NCBI GenBank assembly: GCA_031553655.1
Contig: JAVBLG010000015.1
Coordinates: forward strand, 1-61,073
Length of the DNA: 61,073 nucleotides
Direction of reading: 5' to 3'
Source: JAVBLG01 sp031553655
Lineage (GTDB): Bacteria; Desulfobacterota; Desulfovibrionia; Desulfovibrionales; Desulfovibrionaceae
Made by a program: the position numbers and the translations under genes. Positions 1 to 11,021 of this stretch are shown piece by piece (the stretch's first letter is position 1; every line of letters starts with the position of its first letter). The notes below the pieces were generated by a model. The model was not told the origin of the DNA, searched no databases, and saw nothing but the letters and a program-made list of their open reading frames with translations.

Positions 1-30
1 ATCCATAAAATAATAATATAGCCCCAATTT

Positions 31-119
31 AGAGCGTTTTGCGAATGAAATGAGCGAAATGCTCTGACGGCCCGTGCGTTGGTAGGGCCGTCCGAACGCG
101 CGTAGCGTTCGTAACGTAG
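31..119 (+). repeat. REP-like palindromic repeat, long copy
   Basis: A 35-bp imperfect palindrome (31-65) with arms AGAGCGTTTTGC and GCGAAATGCTCT around an AATGAAATGA centre, followed by a tail (66-119) containing CGTAGCGTTCGTAACGTAG. The same palindrome plus tail occurs in reverse at 37650-37736, and shorter relatives occur at 7821, 14107, 28704, 57008 and 58149. It begins with TAG (30-32), which may be the stop of a gene to the left of the window. A further hairpin (GGCGGC/GCCGCC) follows at about 119-133. Confidence 0.75.
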
Positions 120-144
120 GCGGCGAAGCCGCCGTAATAACATG

Positions 145-190
145 CGATTCCGAGCCGCCGGTGAAGGGCGGCGCAGGACAATCGGACTCG
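145..190 (+). repeat. Short dispersed GC-rich repeat, copy 1
   Basis: The stretch CGATTCCGAGCCGCCGGT and the following GGGCGGCG...CAATC closely matches 54267-54312 between cooK and cooL. The core forms a GCCGCC/GGCGGC hairpin. It lies between the palindromic repeat and miaA. I infer a dispersed intergenic repeat; no coding capacity is seen. Confidence 0.55.
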
Positions 191-245
191 AGTTGAAAAA
201 ATCAGCTTTGAGTCATGGATAATTTCAAAAGCAAAATGCTATAAT

Positions 246-1199
246 ATGAGTAAATCCTCCAAAGCGGAACCTCGTCCGTCCCCGCCCTTTGTGCTGTGCC
301 TGGCTGGTCCCACGGGCGCGGGCAAAAGCGCGGCCGCGCTGTATCTGGCCGAAAAGCTCGGCGGGGAGATCGTCAATGCCGACTCGCGCCAGCTTTATGC
401 GGATTTTCCCATTATAACCGCGCAACCCAGCCCGGAAGAGCAAAAGCTTTGCCCGCATCATCTTTACGGATTTCTGCCCACCGAAGCAAAACTGTCGGCG
501 GCGCGCTGGGCGGAAATGGCCGCGTCAAAGGCAATGGCTATCGCTGCCGGAGGGAGGCTGCCGCTGATGGTGGGCGGAACCGGGTTCTATTTGCGCGCGC
601 TTTTGACAGGCATGGCCGAAATACCCGACATTGCGCCAGAAGTGGGCACATCTCTGGCCGAAGAATGCCGCGCGGAAGGCTTGACCGCCATGCATGCGCG
701 CCTTGCTGGCGTGGACCCGGAATATGCGGCGCGCATCCACGCACATGACCGTCAGCGAATCATGCGCGCTCTGGAGGTGTGGCGGGCCACCGGGCACTCC
801 TTCAGCTGGTGGCACGCCAGAGGTCTGGGGCCAGCCCCGGCGGCCGGCGTTGTTCTGGGGGTTGGACTGCCTCTGGACGAGCTTACCCCGCGCCTTGACG
901 CGCGCATAGACGCCATGCTCGAAGCCGGAGCAATGGATGAAGCGCGGCTGGCAATGCAAAAATCCCCGGACCCCGCCATGCCCGGATGGTCGGGCATAGG
1001 TTGCCGGGAACTGCTGGCTTTTTTACGCGAGGAAATTTCCTTTGACGAAGCCCGGCTTTTATGGCTACGCAATACCAGAGCTTACGCCAAAAGGCAGTGG
1101 ACGTGGTTCAAGGCGGACAAGACCATACAATGGTTCGTCCCCGGAGATTTCGACGGTCTGCTTGCGGCGGCGCGGGAAGCCTTGATAAGGAACGGATAA
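246..1199 (+). CDS. miaA: tRNA dimethylallyltransferase MiaA
   Basis: Transfers a dimethylallyl group to N6 of A37 in tRNAs reading UNN codons. The 317-residue protein has the N-terminal P-loop AGPTGAGKSA (about residues 20-29), the NADSRQLY motif (about 45-52), the GGTGFYLRAL motif (about 110-119) and the C-terminal R-AKRQWTWF motif typical of MiaA. Length is normal for the family. The start ATG at 246 fits the conserved N-terminus, although there is a non-conserved stretch of about 14 residues before the P-loop. The stop TAA directly abuts the ATG of the downstream kinase, so the two are probably co-transcribed. Identification is secure. Confidence 0.95.
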   Translation: MSKSSKAEPRPSPPFVLCLAGPTGAGKSAAALYLAEKLGGEIVNADSRQLYADFPIITAQPSPEEQKLCPHHLYGFLPTEAKLSAARWAEMAASKAMAIAAGGRLPLMVGGTGFYLRALLTGMAEIPDIAPEVGTSLAEECRAEGLTAMHARLAGVDPEYAARIHAHDRQRIMRALEVWRATGHSFSWWHARGLGPAPAAGVVLGVGLPLDELTPRLDARIDAMLEAGAMDEARLAMQKSPDPAMPGWSGIGCRELLAFLREEISFDEARLLWLRNTRAYAKRQWTWFKADKTIQWFVPGDFDGLLAAAREALIRNG

Positions 1200-3320
<2,121 letters not shown>

Positions 3321-3393
3321 CATATTACGCCCATCCCGGCTTATTGACGAAAACCGCCTTGATAATCTTCGCTCAACGACTGGCGAGGTTGAT

Positions 3394-3421
3394 ACGGGCC
3401 CCGGACACGGCCCGTGCTTTT
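3394..3421 (+). terminator. Probable terminator of miaA-kinase transcript
   Basis: A 7-bp perfect stem ACGGGCC/GGCCCGT with an 8-base loop is followed by GCTTTTGCCC. The U-run is short, so termination is plausible rather than certain. It lies between the kinase stop and the hmc promoter. Confidence 0.45.
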
Positions 3422-3434
3422 GCCCTCCAACCCC

Positions 3435-3463
3435 TTGACGCAACGTCTTTTATAGCATAATAA
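3435..3463 (+). promoter_or_regulatory. Sigma70-type promoter of hmc operon
   Basis: TTGACG (3435-3440), a 17-base spacer and TAATAA (3458-3463) form a good sigma70-type promoter. The hmcA start is about 160 bases downstream, leaving a long leader (3464-3624) in which I see no clear regulatory structure. Confidence 0.55.
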
Positions 3464-3624
3464 GCTGGCTTATCATTTAATGACGGGGCTTTCGGGCCTG
3501 TGGCGAATTAGTTTTACAAGAACTGATTCGTTTTAACGCGCAGGATTTGCGCCTTTTTGCGCAATCTCCCGCGAGGTGTCAGAGGGGTTCCAACACGTTT
3601 TGCTTCCAGATAAGGACTGTCACA

Positions 3625-5223
3625 ATGAGGAACGGTAAACCACTGCTGCAATGTGCTTTATTGTTGGTAGCTGTAACCGTGATGGTGCTTGGCGCCTCCG
3701 GCTCCCTGTGGGCCGCCGGCGAAGCGGCGAAGCCCGGCATAGCCCGGGCTGATTTGATTAAAATCAACGCCATAGCCAAATACCAGAAGCTGGAAATGGG
3801 CAAGCCCATTTTCGCGCACGATCAGCATACCGAGGCTCTTGCCGCCATGGGCAAAGATTGCTCGGCTTGTCACCTGTCCGCCAAGGATGGAAAAATGTCT
3901 TTAAAGTTCATGCGTCTTGAAGACAAGAGCGCCAAAGAACTGCAAAGCCTTTACCATGAAAAGTGCATGGGGTGCCACACTGCCATCAAGAAGTCGGGCA
4001 CTAAGTCCGGCCCTCAGGATGGCGAGTGCAAATCATGCCACGACTTGGCCGGCAAGTATGTTTCAACCTTTGTGCGCCAGGGCTACGGCGCCGCCAGCCA
4101 CGCCGCCCATGTGGCGTCCAAGCTTGTGCCCCCCCCGGCCGGCGAGGCGCGTAACTGCGCCACCTGCCACCACAATGTAAAAACGCCGGGCAAGGAAGAT
4201 TCCTGCCGCGTCTGCCATCTGGAAGCGCACGGCGTAAAACCCGATTACCCCACCGTGGGGCATACGTTCTGCGTTGATTGCCACAACAAGGTGGTCAAGC
4301 AGGCGCCCAAGGCTCCGGTCAACTGCGCCGGATGCCATTCCGCCGAAGCCGTGGCCAAGCAGCAGTCCACCAAGGACGTGCCCCGCCTGATGCGCGGCCA
4401 GCCCGACCAGACCGTGATGTTCCCGGTTACCGCCATCGGAGACGGCAAGGCCGCCATGGCTCCTGTGGTATTTGACCACAAGGTGCATGAAGGCAAAGTT
4501 GCCGGATGCCGCACCTGCCATCACCTGCGCATAGGCACCTGCGGCTCATGCCACACGGCCGAAGGTTCCGCCGCCGGCGGCTATGTTTCGCTGGAAGCCT
4601 CCATGCACAAGGAAGACAGCGCCCGCAGTTGCGTGGGCTGCCATCAGAAGCAGTTGCAGAAGGCCGAATGCGCCGGATGCCACGGCTTTGTCAAGCCTGA
4701 ACGCAATGCCGCCTACTGCGCCGTATGCCATGTGCCGGGCCTGAAGCCCACCGACGACCAGACCAAAGCCGGAGTGGCCGACAAGCTGCCCTTGGCCGAA
4801 AAGGTTCAACTGGCCGGAAGCGTCAAGGCCGAACGCAAGCCCGCCGGGCTTCCCGATTATGATAAGGTGCCCGATGTGGTGATTATCGGCTCGCTCAAAG
4901 ACAAGTACGAAGCCAATGAATTCAACCATCGCGCCCATATCGAAAATTATATCGGCTCCTCGGTTGACAGCGACAAGCTCGGCCAGGCCTTTCACACCGA
5001 CAAGGCCACGCTTTGCCAGGGTTGCCACCATATGAGCCCCCCGTCTATGACCCCGCCCAAGTGCTCCAGCTGCCACGGTAAGGAACAGTCCGCAAACGCC
5101 GCGGGCCGGCCGGCTCTTAAAGCCGCCTACCATATGCAGTGCATGGGCTGCCACGACAGAATGAAGGTTGAGCCGGTCGCCAAGACCGACTGCGCCGGTT
5201 GTCATTCGGAACGTAAGAAGTAG
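3625..5223 (+). CDS. hmcA: High-molecular-weight 16-haem cytochrome c HmcA
   Basis: Periplasmic multihaem cytochrome that passes electrons from hydrogenases or the cytochrome c3 pool to the membrane complex. I count sixteen CxxCH haem-binding motifs, the number known for HmcA, rather than the nine of the related 9HcA. The chosen ATG at 3625 has AAGGA just upstream and gives a signal peptide (basic start, hydrophobic LLLVAVTVMVLG core, cleavage near AAGEA). An in-frame ATG at 3547 would add 26 residues that spoil the signal sequence. The mature part contains many H-x2-H haem ligand pairs. First gene of hmcABCD. 532 residues, similar to known HmcA. Confidence 0.93.
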   Translation: MRNGKPLLQCALLLVAVTVMVLGASGSLWAAGEAAKPGIARADLIKINAIAKYQKLEMGKPIFAHDQHTEALAAMGKDCSACHLSAKDGKMSLKFMRLEDKSAKELQSLYHEKCMGCHTAIKKSGTKSGPQDGECKSCHDLAGKYVSTFVRQGYGAASHAAHVASKLVPPPAGEARNCATCHHNVKTPGKEDSCRVCHLEAHGVKPDYPTVGHTFCVDCHNKVVKQAPKAPVNCAGCHSAEAVAKQQSTKDVPRLMRGQPDQTVMFPVTAIGDGKAAMAPVVFDHKVHEGKVAGCRTCHHLRIGTCGSCHTAEGSAAGGYVSLEASMHKEDSARSCVGCHQKQLQKAECAGCHGFVKPERNAAYCAVCHVPGLKPTDDQTKAGVADKLPLAEKVQLAGSVKAERKPAGLPDYDKVPDVVIIGSLKDKYEANEFNHRAHIENYIGSSVDSDKLGQAFHTDKATLCQGCHHMSPPSMTPPKCSSCHGKEQSANAAGRPALKAAYHMQCMGCHDRMKVEPVAKTDCAGCHSERKK

Positions 5224-5235
5224 GGGGACGAGTAT

Positions 5236-6252
5236 ATGAACCGCAGAAAATTCCTTACTCTTATGGGCAGCGCCGGCGTGGCCGCCACCGCCCTTAACAC
5301 GGCCGGCGAGGCCGAGGCGGCAGGGGGCGGCAACTTCCCTTATTACAAAGAAAGCTACGGCGTTCTGCACGATACCACGCGCTGCATCGGCTGCCGCAGA
5401 TGCGAAATGGGCTGCCAGGAAGTGAACAAGCTTCCCATGCCCAAACAACCGCTGGACGACCTCTCGGTGCTGGACAAGCCCCGGCGCACCACCGCCGATG
5501 CCTGGACCGTGGTTAACAAGTACAATGTGGACGGCAAGCCTGTTTTCCGCAAACTGCAGTGCAATCACTGCCAGGACCCGGCCTGCGCCGCCGCCTGCTT
5601 TGTTAAAGCCTTCAAGAAGGACCCCACCGGCGCGGTAACCTATGATGGCGACCTCTGCGTGGGCTGCCGCTACTGTATGGTGGCCTGTCCCTTCAATATC
5701 CCCGGCTTCCAGTACTATGAAGCCTTTGACCCCTTTGTGCTCAAATGTACCTTCTGCTACCCGCGCATCAAGCAGGGCCAGCTGCCCGGCTGCGTGCAGG
5801 CCTGTCCCATGGACGCCCTGATCTTCGGCAAACGCGAAGACATTATGCGTCTGGCCAAGGCCAGAGTGGCCAAAGATCCGCAGCGCTATGTGCAGCATGT
5901 TTACGGTGAAAAAGAAGCCGGCGGCACTGCCTGGGTGGTAATATCGGGTGTGCCCTTCAACAAGCTGGGCCTTGACGAGAACATGAATGAACGGCCCTAT
6001 GCCGAGCTCACCGCCGGCGCGCTCGGCTCTGTGCCCATGATCATCGGTCTGTGGCCGATCCTGCTCGGCGGCGCCTACCTGATCACCAAGCGTTCGGAAC
6101 AGGTGGCCAAGGAAGAACAGGACGAAGCCGTAGCCAAGGCTGTGGCCGAAACCCTGGAAAAAGCCGAAAAGGAAAAGGCTGAGGCGGTAGCTGCCGCCCT
6201 GGCCGCCCAGGGACAGTCTTCCGACACTGCCAAAGGCAAGGAGGAGGCCTAA
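5236..6252 (+). CDS. hmcB: Hmc complex Fe-S subunit HmcB (4 x [4Fe-4S])
   Basis: Ferredoxin-like subunit linking the cytochrome to the membrane protein. A Tat-type signal NRRKFLTLMG is at the N-terminus, predicting export of the folded Fe-S protein. Four cysteine groups follow: CIGCRRCEMGC (about 53-63), CNHCQDPACAAAC, CVGCRYCMVAC and CTFC...CVQAC, enough for four [4Fe-4S] clusters. A C-terminal hydrophobic segment (PMIIGLWPILLGGAYLI, about 265-281) probably anchors it, and is followed by an unusual highly charged Ala/Glu/Lys tail of about 50 residues. The start is 13 bases after hmcA with GGGGGA upstream. Confidence 0.93.
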   Translation: MNRRKFLTLMGSAGVAATALNTAGEAEAAGGGNFPYYKESYGVLHDTTRCIGCRRCEMGCQEVNKLPMPKQPLDDLSVLDKPRRTTADAWTVVNKYNVDGKPVFRKLQCNHCQDPACAAACFVKAFKKDPTGAVTYDGDLCVGCRYCMVACPFNIPGFQYYEAFDPFVLKCTFCYPRIKQGQLPGCVQACPMDALIFGKREDIMRLAKARVAKDPQRYVQHVYGEKEAGGTAWVVISGVPFNKLGLDENMNERPYAELTAGALGSVPMIIGLWPILLGGAYLITKRSEQVAKEEQDEAVAKAVAETLEKAEKEKAEAVAAALAAQGQSSDTAKGKEEA

Positions 6253-6254
6253 TC

Positions 6255-7445
6255 ATGGACCATCATGAACAAGTAAAATTCAAATGGGTCACTCCGGGCA
6301 ACATCATTACCGCGATCATTTTGGCGGTGGGCCTGGTTCTGACCGTTATCCGCTTCACACAGGGCATCGGCTCGATCACCAACCTTTCGGACGATCAGCC
6401 CTGGGGGTTGTGGATCGGCTTTGACCTTCTGTGCGGCGTGGCCCTGGCCGCCGGTGGCTACTGCACCTCGGCCGCCTGCTACCTCTTCGGCCTCAAACGG
6501 TATCATTCGGCGGTGCGCCCGGCCATAGCCACGGCCTTCCTGGGCTATCTCTTCGTGGTTATCGCCCTGCTGTATGACCTTGGTCATCCGTTGCGCCTGC
6601 CCTATCCTCTGGTCTGGTCGCCGGGCACCACTTCGGTTCTGTTCGAAGTGGGCTTGTGCGTTGCCACTTACGTGACCGTGCTGTTCATTGAATTCTCCCC
6701 GGCCATTATGGAATGGCTTGCGGATTTCCCCAAATTCAAATGGCTCCTGCATGTGCGCAAGTATGTGGTAAAGCTCACCCTGATCCTGACCATTTTCGGC
6801 GTGTGCCTCTCTACTCTGCACCAGAGCTCACTGGGTTCGCTCTTCCTGATCTCGCCCGGCAAGCTGCATCCGCTCTGGTATTCACCTTTCATGCCGGTGT
6901 TCTTCTTTGTGTCTTCCATGGTGGCCGGAACTTCAATGGTCATCTTTGAAGGTATGTTCGCCCACAAGGGCCTGCATCACAAAATGGACGACCTGCACCT
7001 TCGCGAAGCCGACGGTGTAGTGCTGGGCATGGCTCGGGCCGCCTCGTGCATTCTGATGGGCCTCTTCATGATGCGCGTCATCGACATGGCCATGAGCAAC
7101 AACTGGCACTATCTGCTCACCGGATACGGCAAGTGGTGGCTTGTGGAAATGTTCGGCTTCATCCTGATGCCCTCGGTCATGTACGCTTTTGCCGTGCGCA
7201 ACAGAAACGTGTCCTTCGCCCGCTTCGCCTCCATTTTCGCGGTGGGCGGCATTGTGCTGAACCGTTTCAACGTGAGCATGGTTGCCTACAACTGGCAGCT
7301 TCCTTCCGAATTGCGCTACTTCCCGTCCATATGGGAATTCTGCATCTCGGCCTTTGTGGTGACCATGATCATAAGCGTATATCGGTTCTTCGCCTGGAAC
7401 ATGCCGGTGCTTTATGAGCATCCGGAATACAGAGACGCGCACTAA
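6255..7445 (+). CDS. hmcC: Hmc complex integral membrane subunit HmcC (NrfD/PsrC family)
   Basis: Polytopic membrane protein of 396 residues in the NrfD/PsrC/HybB family, expected to exchange electrons with menaquinone. About ten hydrophobic segments are visible, beginning with ITAIILAVGLVLTV near residue 17, and the family-typical SSLGSLFLI and HPLWYSP stretches are present. It starts two bases after the hmcB stop with GGAGG inside the hmcB end, so translation is probably coupled. It carries no haem or Fe-S motif of its own, as expected. Confidence 0.92.
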   Translation: MDHHEQVKFKWVTPGNIITAIILAVGLVLTVIRFTQGIGSITNLSDDQPWGLWIGFDLLCGVALAAGGYCTSAACYLFGLKRYHSAVRPAIATAFLGYLFVVIALLYDLGHPLRLPYPLVWSPGTTSVLFEVGLCVATYVTVLFIEFSPAIMEWLADFPKFKWLLHVRKYVVKLTLILTIFGVCLSTLHQSSLGSLFLISPGKLHPLWYSPFMPVFFFVSSMVAGTSMVIFEGMFAHKGLHHKMDDLHLREADGVVLGMARAASCILMGLFMMRVIDMAMSNNWHYLLTGYGKWWLVEMFGFILMPSVMYAFAVRNRNVSFARFASIFAVGGIVLNRFNVSMVAYNWQLPSELRYFPSIWEFCISAFVVTMIISVYRFFAWNMPVLYEHPEYRDAH

Positions 7446-7471
7446 AAAGCGGCTAACAAAGGAGAACCATA

Positions 7472-7621
7472 ATGGACATGGAATTCCACACTTTTTATTC
7501 ATTTATGCTCTGGACCAAAAACCAAGCCTATCTGCTTATGCCGGTCGCTCTGGCCGTGTATATCGGCTGGTTCATGTTCATATGCGGCAAGGATGAAAAA
7601 AACGGAAACGGACACCATTAG
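7472..7621 (+). CDS. hmcD: Small membrane subunit HmcD
   Basis: A 49-residue protein (starts MDMEFHTFYSF) with one transmembrane segment (AYLLMPVALAVYIGWFMFIC) and a short charged tail ending in NGHH. Size, topology and place directly after hmcC match HmcD/9HcD. GGAG lies 8-11 bases before the ATG. A strong terminator follows, and there is no hmcE, hmcF or rrf1/rrf2, so the operon ends here. Confidence 0.85.
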   Translation: MDMEFHTFYSFMLWTKNQAYLLMPVALAVYIGWFMFICGKDEKNGNGHH

Positions 7622-7648
7622 GATAACTGAATAATTTAAAATAAAAAG

Positions 7649-7670
7649 GCCCCGCAAGGGGCATTTTTAT
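7649..7670 (+). terminator. Rho-independent terminator of hmcABCD
   Basis: GCCCC-GCAA-GGGGC stem-loop (7649-7662) preceded by an A-run and followed by ATTTTTAT. A classic intrinsic terminator 27 bases after hmcD. Confidence 0.85.
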
Positions 7671-7779
7671 TGCTTTATGCGTTATGAAGTTATAGCGAAT
7701 CATACCAAGTTGTGAACAAATCGGGATTGTAATCACCGCTGTATGCCTTGATGCTTTGAATCCAATGGCTGGTCTGCTT

Positions 7780-7847
7780 AAAATGCACTGACGGCCCGGA
7801 TGTGGTCCGGGCCGTCAGTGCATTTTGCTAATTTCACTCGCAAGAAT
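7780..7847 (-). repeat. Perfect 21-bp hairpin plus REP-like element 3' of EAL gene
   Basis: 7780-7800 and 7806-7826 are perfect 21-base inverted repeats around the loop TGTGG, with AAAATGC ends and a GACGGCCCGGA core. Adjacent 7821-7847 resembles the palindromic repeat family (TTTTGCTAATTTCACTCG). In the direction of the EAL gene it follows the stop and may act as a terminator or mRNA end. The GACGGCCC segment also occurs in the repeat at the window start. Confidence 0.7.
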
Positions 7848-7849
7848 TT

Positions 7850-9871
7850 TTATTTGTCTTCAAAGATACTTTGGTCAAAGAAGTCATCGTCGGTCATTGA
7901 AGAACTGGTACCGAGAGTTTCAATGAGATTGGAAGGATTGGACTCAAGGAGCGTGGTGAAATCTTCGGCCGGCATGGGCCTGGCAAAAAGATATCCCTGC
8001 AGCATGTCGCATTTCATATCGGCGAGCTGATCCAGCCAACGGCCATCTTCAATGCCCTCGGCGCAAATTTTCAAATTCATGCTGTGCATAAGATCAATCA
8101 TGGCCTGCAAAAATTCCTTGCTCAGGAAAACATTAGGCTGCCCCAGCATGAACGACTTGTCGATTTTAATGAAATCAAGAGGCATAGTGCGCAAATTGCT
8201 CAATGAGGCACAGCCGGTTCCGAAGTCATCCATGGAAATGCCTATGCCAAAATTACGCAGCGAATCAAGCTCGTTGCTGATAATGGTCAACTTTTGCAAC
8301 TCAATTGTTTCAGGTATTTCCAGAATAAGAAATCTGGGGTCAAGCCCAATTTCGTCAAGAAGCCCTGTAATGCGTTTTACCAGATCCTTGGCCAGCAAAT
8401 GGGATATGGACATGTTTATGCTGATTTTAAAGTCTTTAAAACCGGCCTGATGCCATTTTAAGCATTGCCTGCAAGCAGTGCGCAGCACCCAGTCGCTCAT
8501 AGGCGTCATAATTCCCAGGTATTCCGCAAGACGGATGAACTGATCCGGGTACATCATGCCCAGCTCGGGATCATCCCAACGAATCAAGGCTTCCGCTCCT
8601 ACCCAGTTCTGTTCGGTCATGGACACGATCGGCTGATAATAAAGAACAAAGTCGGCAAAATCATTGCTCAGACCATGGCGCATGCGTTCTTCCAGTTTGG
8701 CCCGATGATCAAATGTATCGCCCTCAAAACGCGAAAAAAACAAGGCCTGACCCTTAACATAATTTTTGGCCCGGTACATGGCAATGTCTATGCTTTTAAA
8801 CACTTCCTCGACAGTGGGGCCGTGATCCGGGTATATGGCCATGCCTATGCTGAGCGAAAAATAGCGTTCCACATCATTGTGGAGTACGGGCTTACGGAAC
8901 TCGGCCAGCAATTTTTCCGCAAGAGCCTTGGCCTGGCTGGCATAGGCCCCGTCCCAGATAACAAAAAATTCGTCAAGGCCAAAACGATACAGACCACAGT
9001 TTTCGGGCAGCAAACGGCAAGTGGTCTCATATACATGATTTATGAGTATTTCACCAAAATTGCTGCCAAAAGTGTCGTTAAAAATTTTGAAGTCGTCAAT
9101 ATCAAGGCACATAGCCACGCCAAAGCCGCTTCCGCCCCGCTCTCCTTTGAGGGAGCGACTCAGAGCGGCTTCGCAGTCGTCCCGGCTGGGAATATTGAAC
9201 ACCGGATCATTGCTTAGGCAGAACTGCAAGTAGGCCATTTCGGAAACCTGGGAGGCAAAAACGAAAACAAGTTCGGCGTGATGATTGAATTCATCTTTGG
9301 ACAGAACCGGAATGCGCTCATAGGCCTGCCACAGGGCTTCCGGCTCGACGCCAACTTCAGCGGCATAGGCCGTAATCCGTTCCCTGGGCAGCTTTTCCAT
9401 AGTGAATTGCCCAAAAGTCCAGTAAGCGCCTATACGTTCGCCGATGTACACCGGAGCCGAACCGGTGACCAAACCGGTGTGCTCACAGACGAAAGCGGCC
9501 GGGGCTTTGGCCTTTCTGGCAAGTTCAATGCTTTTGCGCTCAGACTCGGTACGATGGATGAGTCCTTGTCTGGTGCCGCGCAGTATTTTACAAAAATCGC
9601 TGTCCCCGTAAATTTCATTGAGCGCTCGACCCCAGGCATCAACGATCATTTGAGACATGCCTGTGAATTTGTTGGCGATTTTTTGCTGCTGAATCAGATA
9701 ATTATGATCAAGAAGGTCGGTGAGGGTTACCCGAAAATACAATTTGTGCGGATAGGCTTTAAATATCTTGGACGGCGGTTGATGATCGCGGACATAACCA
9801 AAAGAAAAAAAATTATTGCCCATATCCATATTCATCGTAGTTTTATCGCGATGCTTTACGCGGTTTTTCAT
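7850..9871 (-). CDS. PocR-GGDEF-EAL cyclic-di-GMP signalling protein
   Basis: 673 residues. An N-terminal PocR-type sensory domain (about 45-220) resembles that of the kinase at 1200-3320. The GGDEF domain (about 240-395) has a degenerate active-site loop GLDEF, so diguanylate cyclase activity is doubtful. The EAL domain (about 415-650) keeps GAEALIRW, the MDDFGTG loop, KIDKSF and CAEGIED, so phosphodiesterase activity on c-di-GMP is likely. No membrane segment. Its ATG overlaps the dnaJ stop by four bases (ATGA), indicating translational coupling with dnaJ. What the sensory domain binds is unknown. Confidence 0.9.
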   Translation of the reverse strand: MKNRVKHRDKTTMNMDMGNNFFSFGYVRDHQPPSKIFKAYPHKLYFRVTLTDLLDHNYLIQQQKIANKFTGMSQMIVDAWGRALNEIYGDSDFCKILRGTRQGLIHRTESERKSIELARKAKAPAAFVCEHTGLVTGSAPVYIGERIGAYWTFGQFTMEKLPRERITAYAAEVGVEPEALWQAYERIPVLSKDEFNHHAELVFVFASQVSEMAYLQFCLSNDPVFNIPSRDDCEAALSRSLKGERGGSGFGVAMCLDIDDFKIFNDTFGSNFGEILINHVYETTCRLLPENCGLYRFGLDEFFVIWDGAYASQAKALAEKLLAEFRKPVLHNDVERYFSLSIGMAIYPDHGPTVEEVFKSIDIAMYRAKNYVKGQALFFSRFEGDTFDHRAKLEERMRHGLSNDFADFVLYYQPIVSMTEQNWVGAEALIRWDDPELGMMYPDQFIRLAEYLGIMTPMSDWVLRTACRQCLKWHQAGFKDFKISINMSISHLLAKDLVKRITGLLDEIGLDPRFLILEIPETIELQKLTIISNELDSLRNFGIGISMDDFGTGCASLSNLRTMPLDFIKIDKSFMLGQPNVFLSKEFLQAMIDLMHSMNLKICAEGIEDGRWLDQLADMKCDMLQGYLFARPMPAEDFTTLLESNPSNLIETLGTSSSMTDDDFFDQSIFEDK

Positions 9872-10986
9872 TCACCGGCTATGAAATTACCGATTTTCCG
9901 GGCCATATTCTTAACCTTACCCATGGGGCTGGCTTCTTCGGCCCTGGCAATTTCTTCAAATTCCCTCAACAGTTCTTCTTGGCGTTCGGTAAGGCTGGTG
10001 GGGGTATTAACCTTTATTTCCACCAACAAATCTCCGCGCGCGCTCTGCCCGAGGAATGGCATGCCATGGCCCTGCAGGCGCAAAACAGTACCGCTCTGCA
10101 CGCCCTTGGGCACGTCCATAGATAACATGCCGTCCAGACCCGGTACTTCGGTGCGATACCCAAGCGCCGCCTGAGCGAATGACACGGGCAGTACATACAG
10201 CAAATCCTGCCCATGGCGCTGAAAAACTTTGTCCGCCTCAACGGAAATTACTACATAGAGGTCTCCGGGAGGGCCGCCATGCACTCCAAGTTCGCCCTCG
10301 CCGCGAATTCTGAGCCTGGTGCCGGTATCCACTCCGGGAGGAATGCGCACTGAAAGCTCGCGAACGGCCTGGGTGATGCCTTCGCCCTTGCACTTGGGGC
10401 ACGGCGTGGGAATGATATGTCCTTCGCCACGGCATATGGGGCAGGTTACAGAAAGTTGAAAAAATCCCTGGGAACGGCGCACTTGCCCGCTGCCGCCGCA
10501 ATGGCGGCAGCTTTCCGGCTGGGTGCCGGCGGCGGCTCCGGTACCCTGGCATTCATCGCAGGGTACGCGCTTAGGAAGCTTGAGGGAAATTTCATCGCCC
10601 TTGGCGGCTTGGGCGAATGTAATGGTAAGATTATAGCGGTGATCCATGCCGGCCATGGGCCTTGGCCCGCGCATACCCGAGGCGAATCCGAAAAGGTCGC
10701 CAAAAATATCGCTGAAATGAGCGAAAATATCTTCGTTGCTGCCAAAGCCTCCGGCCCCCTGCTGAACTCCCGCATGGCCGAACCGGTCATACCTGGCCCG
10801 GCTGTCCGGAGAGCGCAAAACCTCGTAGGATTCGGCCGCTTCTTTGAATTTTTGTTCCGCATCCTCGTCGTCGGGGTTGCGATCAGGGTGATACTTCATG
10901 GCCAGTCGACGATAAGCCTTCTTTATCTCGTCGTCGGAAGCGTCACGGCTGACTTCCAGTACCTCATAATAATCTCGTTTGGTCAT
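9868..10986 (-). CDS. dnaJ: Chaperone DnaJ
   Basis: Co-chaperone that stimulates the DnaK ATPase and delivers unfolded proteins. The J domain starts TKRDYYEVLEVSRDAS and has the HPD tripeptide (residues 33-35). A Gly/Phe-rich region is followed by four zinc-binding CxxCxGxG-type repeats (CDECQGTG, CRHCGGSG, CPICRGEG, CPKCKGEG) and the C-terminal substrate-binding domains. 372 residues, normal type I length. It lies 35 bases after rpoZ and overlaps the EAL gene. No dnaK or grpE is nearby, and I see no CIRCE-like element. Confidence 0.93.
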   Translation of the reverse strand: MTKRDYYEVLEVSRDASDDEIKKAYRRLAMKYHPDRNPDDEDAEQKFKEAAESYEVLRSPDSRARYDRFGHAGVQQGAGGFGSNEDIFAHFSDIFGDLFGFASGMRGPRPMAGMDHRYNLTITFAQAAKGDEISLKLPKRVPCDECQGTGAAAGTQPESCRHCGGSGQVRRSQGFFQLSVTCPICRGEGHIIPTPCPKCKGEGITQAVRELSVRIPPGVDTGTRLRIRGEGELGVHGGPPGDLYVVISVEADKVFQRHGQDLLYVLPVSFAQAALGYRTEVPGLDGMLSMDVPKGVQSGTVLRLQGHGMPFLGQSARGDLLVEIKVNTPTSLTERQEELLREFEEIARAEEASPMGKVKNMARKIGNFIAGE

Positions 10987-11021
10987 GCTCGGAACTCGCG
11001 ATACGGTTACGACAAATCAGC

